From NCBI GenBank assembly GCA_018398585.1, contig JAGTTD010000010.1, positions 32,652,638 through 32,716,637 on the forward strand: a stretch of DNA of 64,000 nt, written 5' to 3'. This DNA is from Simmondsia chinensis (taxonomy: Eukaryota > Streptophyta > Magnoliopsida > Caryophyllales > Simmondsiaceae). The position numbers and the translations under genes are program-made. The notes under the pieces were generated by a model. That model had not been told where the DNA came from. It searched no databases and was given only the letters and a program-made list of their open reading frames with translations. Of this stretch, positions 1-12,200 are shown piece by piece. Position 1 is the first letter of the stretch. Every line of letters begins with the position of its first letter.

Positions 1-271
1 TGCCATGATCTTCTCCTTGAATATCCTTCAATACTAATGTTTGGACAGCAAAGCAGCAAAATGTCATAACGTGTTACCTTCATGCTCTCCACGCACAAAC
101 CTGTAAGAGGTTTGAGGTGGAACGTGCAATTCTGGGAATATCATTTTGAAGTAGGGCTGAAGTAGCTATGGAATCTGGGATGTCTTAGCCAAATAAACGG
201 ATGTATTGATTTAGTAACATACCAATGTAGTTGGATTTGCATTTACTTGTTCCCTTATGTTCTAATTCCAG
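1..271 (+). other. Intron of DNA2 at the window edge
   Basis: No Dna2-like coding sequence is visible before the acceptor AG at 270-271. The exon at 272 begins with the third base of a split codon, so the preceding exon lies outside the window. I see nothing else in this stretch. Confidence 0.6.
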
Positions 272-3200
272 GTTCTATAGTGTCATTGAACCTGGAGATA
301 CAATACGGATTGTTGGTGAATTTGATGACAATGGGAACTGTGATGTGAGCCATGAAAAGAATCTTCTTATTGTTCACCCTGATTTGCTTCTTTCCGGGAC
401 TCGGGTATCTTTTTCTTTCTCATCTTTTGTTCATATATGATTTGTTATTTTCATGTGGGTCAGTGAATATGGGTCCTGAACTTGATATTATTGGTTCTTT
501 TAATGGTTTAGTCTAGGTTCCTACCATAGTTATGAGAATAATCAAAACCTTTCAGGTTGCGGCTAGTTTTAGCTGCCCACGGCGAGCTGTTCTGGACGAG
601 AGGTTCAAGAGCAATGAGCATTCGGTAGCAGCTTTAGTTGGCACCTTGCTGCACCAAATTTTTCAGGTTTCAAAAGTTTTGGAAGTTAGAACATTGATTC
701 CGGGTTACCCAATAAAATGCAAAAGCTATTTTTCAGAGAATTTCAGATGTGATTCTGTTCACATTCTTTTTGATTCTGTAGGCTGGAATTCTGATGGAGT
801 TCCCCACAAGAGATATTCTTGAGGAATATTCAAAGATAGTGCTTCACAAAAACATTGAGAGCTTGTATGCATGTGGAGGTAACAGCCTTTGAAATATCAC
901 TTTTTGATATTTTTCCATTTCTTATTTGAAGGATTATCCGGAAACAGCCTCTCATTAGGATATCACCCTGAAGGGGTAAGGCTGCGTACATCCTGCCCCT
1001 CTCAGACCCTGCTTATGCGGGAGCCCTTGAGGCAGTGAGCCTATTGTTGTTGTTGTTGTTGTATTTGAAGGATCATTCAGGTTCACGAGTCACGACTGCA
1101 TTGTTGAAATTGAAATTTCTGCACTGTTTTTGGACCTTGTCTCTTTAATTATGTATTTGAAACTTTTTAGCAGTCTACATCCTCTAGTATTTTCTTGTTC
1201 GAAGGATTTGATTCACTGTATGGACCTTGCAGTAACTGAACGTGATGTCCAGGAGACCATGACTCAAGCAATCCCAAAAATATTGAATTGGATAGATCAA
1301 TTCCGAGGCTTAAAGGTTGTCTGATACTTCACTTTGTATACATGAGGTTTCCTGTTTTAACTGCAGCTATAATGCTTGATGGCACAGGGTACTGGTTCTA
1401 CGGGGCTGCTCAGTCATTGCTTCACCTGGTTTATTGTGACTGAAGAGACGCTAGGCCTTAGATGTTAATATGTTGCGAAACTATATATGAGTTTCCGCTG
1501 CATACGGTCTGTGGACACTACAAAATCTGGGTACCGTGTGATCCTTAGTTTCTTAACTGTAATCCTTTGTGAATTAAACAAGTGGACATTCATATGGTTT
1601 CTTAAATCAAGGTACGAAGGTGCAACATGAGGAAAGTACAATGATCTGCATAAGTGTGTGCTTTCTGTCATTTACTCTATTTAAGATATTTGAGGGTTGA
1701 AGATTTGTTGTTGTATGTCTGCCAGCAGTCAACCTTAATGTCATTCCGTGACTGAAGGCCTGTTGGAAGGCAAAGATTTTGTCTCACATCGAATCTCTGG
1801 CCCCTGAATCTCCTCTTCATTCCAAGCACTCGTATGGATGAAGAACAAACTTGACATAATTGATAATAGATATCTCATATACTATCTTTGGAGATGACAT
1901 TCCTTTACTATGCACAGTTGCAATCAGTGAATGATCTTGGTTTTGGAATGGGAGTTTAGTTTCTCATCCACAAGGGGCCGCTGTCAACACATTGAACATA
2001 ACATTGGAATCATATTAAGGTCGACGCATGTATGGAAGTGCATTCTCAGGCATCGGGTTGCACTATTTTTGGGATGCAATTTCTGGAATTCGTCTTGTCA
2101 TGCTGTCATATGTTACTTTCAATTCTTATGCTAGTATCCTGGCTAACACATATGCTACTACAACAACAAATTCAGTGCCTCAAGGACTCCCGCCAATGCA
2201 GGGTCTTTTGGGGGGGGGGGGGGGTGAGATGTACTCAGCCTTACCCCTTCAAGGTGCTACCCTAAAGGGAGGCTGTGTCCGAGGTAGGCTGATACATGTT
2301 TTTTTTTTTGGTAAATGGCAGGCTGATACATGTGCTAACTGGCACAATACAGCCTAATGATCTTTCTTCTTGCTGGGAACATCGGGTGGTGGGAGATGTG
2401 CCATCTTATCAGTGTTGTCGGATCAACAATATTTTAGAGCTGATTTGTTATGGAACTTATTGCAGAAATGCAGTTCACCTGCTGTCGATTTTGGACCTGA
2501 TGATGGACTGAGAAAAATCAGCATAGCTGAGGTATTGCGTCTATCTTGAACTCCTACCAGAGTCTATAGTTGAATTGTCATTGCTGCCTTGCATCTTGAT
2601 CTTTCGTCATTGAAGATTAGCATGAAAATGCAAAAAAGTTGTACAAGAATCACATAATGCTTGGGGAAGCCGCAGAACACATTACACATCTAACAAGGAA
2701 CACTTTTATGTCTTAGGTGGTTGATATTGAGGAGATGGCATGGGCCCCGAAATACGGCTTGAAAGGAGTAATTGATGCTTCTGTTCGTGTATGCTTTGAA
2801 CCAGAAAGCAAAGTGCCCAATGAAAAGATTATGCCTCTGGAATTTAAGACTGGGAAAGGGAACAGTGGCCAGGCAAGTTCCTTTCTGAGTAGGTTCTGTG
2901 GCTGATAGTGATTCTTGACTTAAAACTTTACAAGCTCTATTCTTATTATCACCAAGACCAATTTACCTTCTTTTCTGCAGTCAGCAATGGAGCATTCTGC
3001 TCAAGTGATCTTATATACTCTCCTCATGTCTGATAGGTGCGATTTGCTCGTTTTTCTGGGTTACTCATGAAAATTGTGTTTCATTGTGTGATCATATTTC
3101 TCTAATATGTCATACATATCCCAGATATTCAGAGAATGTTGATTCCGGCCTTCTATATTATCTTCACGCAGATCAGACGGTGGTATATGAACTAAATCTC

Positions 3201-6200
3201 TCAACCTCTTTCCACTCCTGCAATCCAATGCACCTAAATATTAACCTCTTGTGAAGGGAACTCCTGTCCGGCGATCAGATTTGATTGGGCTGATCATGCG
3301 TCGTAATCAACTAGCACATGATATTCTGAAGGCATCGTTGTTTCAGCAATTGCCGCCAATGCTTCAGGTATACCTTTGAATAGATACTGTATCTTATGTC
3401 TTCAACTTCTATTTATTGTTCTATTAATGTGCACTCAATGGTTGTAGAGTCCAGATTTCTGCAGACGCTGCCGTCACCTGAATGCTTGCACTATTTACCA
3501 CAAGGTAACCTCCTTTTGATGTAGACAGCCACTTCATATATATGAGTCAATTGCAAAGCTGTAGACATTGATAGCTTGCCATATTTGTGAAGAAAAATGT
3601 TGAGATGGGGATCAATCTTTCCAACAATAGTACACCTGTTTTTGATAATTATAATATTGCTTTGTGTTGCCATTATGGTAAATGACGGTTGCAATTGCTC
3701 TGGTAAAGAATAGACGTTTCACGCGACGTAAAGAATAGTTGGGTGTGTCGGCCATCCCAAACTATGTCATGTCTTGTTATAAAATCCCCTCTACCCTCGT
3801 AAACAAACTCAATAGTGTCATTGCCCCTTTTTGGTGGAAAGGAGGGTCAGTCGAGGATAAAGGGATCCATTGGAAATGTTGGCACTTCCTCTCTCGCTCA
3901 AAACTTGAGGGGAGCTTAGGCTGTAGGGATCTTCACAGGGTTAAAATCTCCCTTCTTGTTAAACAAGTTTGAAGGGCTATCCAAAACCCTAACGCCTTTT
4001 GGGTCCAAATTCTTAAGGGCATCTATGTCAGGAACTCCTCTATCCTTAAAGCGTCTATTGGTTCCAACCCTTCGTGGGGTTGGAGAAGTTTCATTGAGGG
4101 AAGGGATTTCATTGCAAAGGGTATTAGGTGGAATGTGAATAGTGGGTCATGTATCAATATTTTGGAGGACCAACGGGTTCCTCTATTGCCATCCTTCTTG
4201 GTTGGATTTAGACCGAGTGAGGACCGACCTTTTTCGAGGGTCTCTGAATTGATTTCTCCGGGTGCGCGCCGTTGGAACTCCGTGGCTGTTTCCAAGTGCT
4301 TCTTAACAGAGGAGACAAAAGCCATTCTCTCAATTCTGGTAGGAAACCCCTACGGGGATGACGACATTGTTTGGCACTTCACAAACCACGGTTCTTACTC
4401 GGTGAAATCTTGCTACCGAGTGTGGCTTGACCATTCCAATTCCAACAACACCGAAAGAGCCTCTCCTAGCTCCACGGGATACTCTTCAAAAAGTCTCCAA
4501 TCCTTATGGTCTTTGCCAATCCCTCCAAAAATCAAACATTTTATTTTGAGAGCTATCTCTGATGCCCTTGCTACCTCTGAAAATTTATGGAAGCGAAATC
4601 TTAAGCCCCACCCGTTTTGCCCTCGATGTGATGATGCCATTGAATCAATCGAACATACTCTCTTCTTTTGTCCTTGGGCCTGGGCTTGTTGGTTCGTGTC
4701 CCTGTTGGGATTCATACCCACCGATCAAGGTTTCCATGGTTTCCAACATTGGTGGGAAGCAAGCAAATCTTTTTCCCGGGATGATATTGTCAGGGTCTCT
4801 TTTATTTGTTGGGAAATTTGGAAGACGAGATGTGAGTGCATCTTTAATAAGACAAGCATTGACCCAATTCAAGCTGCCTCCAAAGCCTCACAGCTCGCCA
4901 ATGAAGCTGCTTCCTGCAACATGCCTCTTTCGGTTTCTCTTGATCCCGTGGGGCGTTGTCGTTCATTCAGGCTCGATTACCGTCCCTCGGGTTGGGATCC
5001 TCCCCCCTGGATGGGTTAAGATCAATACCGATGCGGCTTTTGCCTCCACTGCTTCCTCTGCTTTGGGGTTGTTGCTCGATCCAGTTCAGATTCCATAATT
5101 GGAGGTTGGTGCGGTAATGCCACGGCAACCTCCCCGCTTGTTCCCTTGCCTCGTCTTATGGGTGAACTTATGTCATTATTGAGTCTGATTGTCAATTAGC
5201 TGTTAATTTTATCTCTCGTGTGTCTTCCCCTGCGTGGGAATGTAGTGCTGTTATTGAGGATACTATCTTTTTAGCGCCTTCTAGTTGTTTTAATGCTGTT
5301 AGGTTTTGTTGGGTCCTCGAGTTGGTAATCAGGTTGCCCATTTTGTAGCGTGTGATCATTTACGAGGTTCTTGTTCTCATGTTGGTGGAGGGATGTCCCC
5401 CCGCCCCTCCGTTCGATTGTAACTAACGATCTTTTAGTAATGTAACTCGCACTCGTGGCTTGGTGGTGTTCAAAAAAACAAAAAGAAGTATGCAGATTCT
5501 CTTGCCAACCGTAGGAATGAGTAAAAATTAGTCATCTGTTTTCTTTTGTTTGGCATCCGTGGCAATATAATTAATGCTTCCTTGTGATTTCTCATTTATA
5601 TCCCATTACTGTGATTGCTAACTTGTTTGCCTAAAATGGATTTGCATGGAGTTTCACCCTAAGCAGTAACCTAATGGATTTTACAGAAATGGGTAGCATA
5701 TAACAAGAATGCCTCAACCAGCCAATTAAAAGTTCCTATTTAGATCAGAAAGCTTATAACCTAAGCAAAATTTTCCTATTTCTTTTGTTGAATGAAGCGG
5801 GCCTCTTGCACCCTTAGATGGGTTTTCATTTTCCAATGGGAGACATATGATTATGACAGCTTGAAGAGGTGGAATGGCAATCATTAAAATTGAATGAGCT
5901 CACGGTTGTGATAAATCTGATGATGCATTTGAGTGGGAAAAGAAGTGTTCGTATGAGCTGCTAATTATAGACATTTGCTTCATACTGTGACCTAGGGCTG
6001 CAAATGAGCCCAGCCACAGCTTGCTCGGCTTGGCTTGTTAACTAAATGAGACCGGCTCGGTATCGGTATCATTTATCTAATCGAGGCGCATATCTGTGCT
6101 GTGCTCGGCTCGGCTCGGCTCGTTTACTAAATAAGACCAGCTCGTTAACTAAACGAGACCGGCTCGGTATCGGTATCATTTATCTAATTGAGGCGCATAT

Positions 6201-9200
6201 CTGTGCTCGGCTCGGCTCGTTGTCTAAATGAGACCAGCTCGTTAACTAAACGAGACCGACTCGATATCGGTATCATTTAGGCATGGTTATTTGGCGAGCT
6301 GGCTCGTTGAGTTTTCTTGGCTCATTGGGCTCATTTCCCAGGCTTGTTAAGCTCATTTATTAGGCTTGTTAGGCTCATTTATAATTATTGTTATTTGGAT
6401 TGCCAGAAAAGGGTAATAAAATAAATCATGTATATAAATTGAAAAGGAAAAAAACATACATGTTATTCAATTCTGCAATCTAGACATGCGAGCCAATGAT
6501 CGAGTTGGCTCATGAGCCCATAAACGAGCCGGCTCATGAGCCCATAAACGAGCCGGCTCGTGAGCCTTTCGAGCCGAGTCGGCCTCGGTTTGATTTGGCT
6601 CATTTATTTAAACGAGCCGCCTTAAACGAGCCGAACCGGCTCTCAAATCGGCTTACACGAACCCGAGCCGAGCCCTTAAGGAGCCGAGTCAAATTGCCTC
6701 GTGAGCCGGCTTGACTCATTTGTAGCCCTCCTTTAGATCATAAAATTAGAATGAAGGATACGTGGATGGGAAAACACTTATCCATGTTGATTACATTTGA
6801 TCATGGTTCTGTTGTATTGAACTCCTTCAACAATGGTTGGATTTGTATATTGAAGCTTGAAACTAATCACTTACTGCTGTTCATTTTGAGTGCCTCAGGT
6901 ACATGGTGGAAGTGCGGGGAGCAGCGGATTGGGAAATTTTTTTGATTCCCTTACTAACCATTTATCAGCGTCTCATAATACATTCTTTAAACAATGGGAT
7001 CGGCTCATAGATCTTGAAGCTAAAGAGACACGGGTTAGGATTATTCAAAACCTGTTTTGATTTTCTGTACCGTGCTATATGATCAAAGCTTTGATGCATT
7101 TCATGCATGCTGTGTTTGCTTCCTTTGCAGTTTTCCCAACATAAAACATGGAGATCCCTTGTTTCAAAGAGTGCACTCTCTTCTAGTTGCCTCCGTTCCA
7201 TTGTTCTTGATGCTGCAGATCAGATACAGATTCAAAATCCTGCAAGAGATAATCAGTTCATCTATCGTTTTGTGCACAAAGATGAACTTACTCTGGATGT
7301 GAGGCTGCATCATGGGAATTTTAAAAATGTGCCATTTTCTGCAGAGGCGGACTTAGATTGTACTCTACGAAATGGTGACCATGTGGTACTTCTCATTGTC
7401 TTTGAACTTGTCGGTGGCATATTTGAATTCATGAAGCATAGATATTTGACTTGTAAACAATGGACGTGACAAAGTGCTGAAATAACCTGTTTCAGTAGAG
7501 GTTTTTTTTTTTATAGGTAAGCAAGTTTGTCGGTGGGGGGATTTGAATGGAGACCTTTTGTCCTATCTTCATTGCAGTTGTACCTCTCCCTACACCCAAG
7601 GATGGAGAATTTTTTTTTCTTTTGTGTTTGTATTTAGAGTATGGCACACAGAAAGGAATATATAGTGCACCTAGCGCGACATGTTTTAATCTAACATGGA
7701 CGAGCAACTCAATCTTGCTCTATTCTATTTTAGCTATTTTTCCCCAGTGTTGTTCAGTTAGGCATTAACCACTTTCTTGAGAATATGCAACTTCTCTACA
7801 ATCAATGCTGCTGCTACAGATCGGTGTTTTACCTGTAGATGATACATATAAGGCAAAAAGCTTGTGGAGGGTCTGAAGGGACTGGGGCATATCTTTAGCC
7901 CCAAAATTGCTGCATCTTTACCTAGTGGTCTTTTCAAAGAAGCAACTTATTTTCCTTCTCAAGCTCTGTTCTTTATCTCCTTCTACATCTCAATTTCAAG
8001 TAGACTCTTCATCTTTGTGCCCTCTCTCATTTTCTTTACCATGAAAGCATGCCACACAAAAGCTTATTGATCACATTTTGTACACTATAAACTTGAAGCA
8101 TGGAACGTTCCAAATCCCAATGTTGCTAGCCTGTGGAATTTGTTTGCTTGTTCCTGCCTGCTGGGCGCACGGCAGTCACCTTTTATGCAGAAGCACTTAT
8201 CTTTTTGCCACCCCTCTTAAAATATCAGAAACTGTTTCAAAAGTTCTGTTTTCTGTCTTTCTGTAACCTGCTTTTCTTTCTTTTTTTTTTTTTTTTTCTG
8301 TTTTAAGTCTAGCTTATTAAATGATGCCTTTCAATTTTTGGTATTTTACAGATATTAAGCAGTGAATCAAGTCATTTTGCTGTTGCACGTGGGATTATTA
8401 GAGAAATTAGTCGCTCTCATGTATCTGTAAGATTAAAATTTGCAATTCTCATGTGTATCCCATTTTATGTATTATTTCTTCTTCTTTATCTAGTGCAAAT
8501 TGTAAAGTCTACCAACTTCATGATGTTAGTTATATGCTTATTGTACTGGCTAACCTTGTTTAATTCTTTGTGGAATCTCAGATTTCATTTTCAAAGAGGC
8601 TAAGACTTCCTAGGAGCCCCAAGTCTTCGTTGGCACAGGATCTGTATAATGAGGTGTGGCGGATAGACAAGGATGAAGTTTCTTCCACCTTCACTATCAT
8701 GAGGTAACTGCGTGGATGTGATGCATTCTTTCACACTGGGCCTGGTCATTTGAAACATTGGTTGAACACGTACTGATATGGCTCATTGGATTCGTAACCA
8801 TAGGTTCAACCTTGTGCAACTCTTCCTGCAAATTGGACAAAGTGCTCAACTAAGAAAGTTAATTGTTGATCTGGAGGTAAATCTCATTTCTAATTGGCAT
8901 GGTTCTGAACATCTTTATTAATATTTTCTTTCTCTTATCACTTTAATGTGCTGTTCTGTAGGCTCCTAGATATGACAGTGGTTCTATACTCAGTCAAGAT
9001 CCTGCAATATCATACATTTGGTCAGAGAGGAACTTGAATGATGATCAGCGCAGAGCAATTATCAAGGTTATATTTGGTTTTGTTGTTGCATTTGTTCTAC
9101 CAATTTGAGTCTGATATCTATCTTGTGTGTTACAATATGTATATGTGCATACTGTTGTCTTGTTTTTCACTTGGATTCTGGGTCTGACTTTGTTTTGTCT

Positions 9201-12200
9201 GCTGTCTTACTAATTCAGATTATTACAGCAAAAGATTATGCTCTTATTCTGGGAATGCCTGGTACGGGCAAGACATCTACAATGGTCTACGCAGTAAAGG
9301 CTTTATTGATAAGGGGTAGATCCATCTTGCTGACATCCTACACCAACTCAGCTGTTGATAATGTGCTCATTAAATTGAAAACGCAGGTAATTTGGTCACC
9401 TTTTGTGATGCAAAAGAAAAAGGACAGCCCTTGCCTTACAATTTCTGCTGATAAATCCTGATAATTTCTACTCCATTCTAGTGCGATTGGACGGGCTTAT
9501 TAGGTTGATTTTCCTTCTATAGTAGTTTGATTTTCTGTGGCACTTCCTCAGTCTCTTGTGTATATCCTTTATCTCGTCTTGTTATAGCTTTCTCTATCAA
9601 AAAATATTGCACTAACAAAAAAATGGATGCACTTGTTACATACAACAACAACAATAGACCCAGTGCCTGCAAAGGGCTCCCGCAAAAGCAGGGTCGGGGG
9701 GGGGGGTGTAGATGTACGCGGCCTTCCCCCTTCAGGGGGTACCCTGAAGAGAGGTTGTTTCCGAGGACCCCCAACCTGAGAGGCTGGTCCGCAGCATAGA
9801 GCATGTGACGTGGCAGCAGGAGAGCATCAAAGCATGAGTAGGACAAAACACACAGCGAGCAAAACAACAAACTCAAGCAAGCCACATCAAGCAAAAATCA
9901 AAAATCAAGCGGAAATCAAAGGATAGGTAGGCAGGTAGGCAAGCAAGTAGAGGCTCATGCGAGCAAGTACACAACCTAAGTGCGCCAGAAGGATGTCAAG
10001 GCCTAGCACTAGTAAGCTAGGCGACTCTATCCAACTAGAGCATCTATAACCCCTATACTAGCCCTTCATTGGGCCCTCTCTAAGGCCATCTCCACCCAAA
10101 GGTTTAGGTGGGTGAGGTCTTGTCGGATCGTCTCCAGCCATGTCTTCTTTGGCCCGCCTCTTCCTCTCATGCTTAGTGTAGTAAGGGGCTGTTCGCACCT
10201 CCTAACTGGAGCGTTGTCAGGTCTCCTTCTAACATGTCCGAACCACCTCAAACGTTGCTCCCTCAATTTATCTTCAATGGGGGCTATGCCCAATTTGCTT
10301 CTTATGACGTCGTTTCTGATCCTATCCTTCCTTGTGTGTCCGCACATCCACCTCAGCATTCGCATCTCCGCCACCTTCATCTTCTGTGTGTGCTGTTGTT
10401 TCATCGCCCTGCACTCCGCCCCATACGTCATGGCTGGCCTCACAACCGTCTTATAGTATCTTCCCTTTAGCTTTAAGGGGAACTTTCTATCACAAAGTAC
10501 CGCGGAGGCCATCCTCCACTTATGCCATCCCGCTTTAATCTGGTTGTTGATATCCTTATCAACTTCACCGTTGTGCTGTATCATGGACCCCAAGTACCTG
10601 AAGCTCTCCTTCTTTGATATGGCCTCAGATCCAATCTTGACGTCTTCCTGGTTAGGCATGATGGAGGTATCGAACTTGAGTTCCATTTACTTGTTACATA
10701 TATAGTGCATGGCATTGAGCTAGTTGAGAGTAGTTTGTTGCATCAATTATAAAGGGGGATAGTTATGAAAAGTTACGGTAAAGGTAGGATGAACCAATAG
10801 AATGACTAAATATTTGTCACCCTTTTAGGTGTTTCGAAAAAATGTGGCTTCTTAGCAAAGGATATAAAGCTTCATTGCTCGGGTACTATGAATTTGCCGA
10901 AGCTTAGTTCAAAAGGGTGCTTTCCTTCTATGGATTGGGCCAGTTTCACCCAATCATATTTTTCATGTTCTGTCATTCTTCTATGTTTTATAATGAAGAA
11001 GAATCAATTATCCTAAAGCCTCTAGTCTTAATATTCCCCAAAAACATTTGAGGGAGATTAATATTGAAGTACATCCGATGGTTTATTTTAATGGAAAATT
11101 AAAGCATGATATTTCTCCCTTTTCACCTTCGCGATCAAGTCTTGTATTTGAAATTAAAGACTTTATTGGATGCTTAAGGTTCCTCCAATTTATACGTTTA
11201 TGATGCTATTCATTCTTAATGGAGCTGTGACTTTTAACCTGTGTGTGACATGGCTTGATATTCTAGGCTCCCTATTGCTTTCCAAAAAAATAAGGAGGGT
11301 GGCATATTTTCCTGTTCATTTTAATTGCTGGGATCGTCCACAATATACTTTTTGGTGTTTCCGGGATTTATGGTTTGTCAGGCTTCTCTAGGGAGAGTGA
11401 TTTACTGCCTTAGAAGGTTTGGGGGATTTTGGAAGGAATAGTAAAGAGGGTAGGCTTCTTGGAAGTTATCTGTTTTTGCCATTGTTATTTGTGTTTGGTT
11501 AATGATGACTGATATTTGTAAGTATGAGCTCTTTCTTAATTTTTCTTGAAGCATGATTTGTCATTGTGCTCCAAGCCTTTTTTTCTTAAGTCTTCGAATG
11601 GATTACACTTCAGTTAAAACTATGTTTTGTGACTCTGTGTGCCGGGTGGGACGACAGAGAGATTTGGTAGGGAAGTTCCTGCATATTAGCCCGAGTTAGA
11701 ATTTTGAGAGCAATTATTCTATGTCAATATGAGCTCCGTGGAGATTGTGGATGTTGAAAATGAAGATGTTGTTTGCGATTGGCAAAGTTTTGTATGTGGT
11801 TATCATAATGGCAGGGTTAACATTACTGACAAATAGCTTTCAGTCAATTTCCTGTCATACTCTAATTAATATATTCCATTGCAGTTAACTTTCAACTGCA
11901 ACCATATTTTCTCATGTTCTTTCACTAAGGTTTGGATTCACAGGGGATCGACTTTCTACGTATTGGAAGATGTGATGTTGTGCACCAGGAAGTACGTGGA
12001 CATTGTATCTCAGGTCAGTTAGTTTGACGAACAATACGCTTCTTCTAGGACTGGTTCTTATTCCAGTTAAATCATTAGTGCAGTTCTCTGTGACAGATAT
12101 GGACATTCATAGTGTGAATGAAATCAGAATGAAGATGGATCAAGTCAAAGTTGTTGGAGTCACTTGTCTCGGTGTAACTAGTCCCTTGCTAGCCAATAAG

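Noticed and set aside
2287..2334. Clean target duplication of the tail at 2155
   Set aside because: The 14-bp repeat AGGCTGATACATGT lies wholly on one side and brackets a T-run, so it marks a different event.
10112..10456. Plus-strand frames opposite the RTE reverse transcriptase
   Set aside because: Shadows of the minus-strand RT; cysteine- and histidine-rich text reflects the complement of conserved RT codons.
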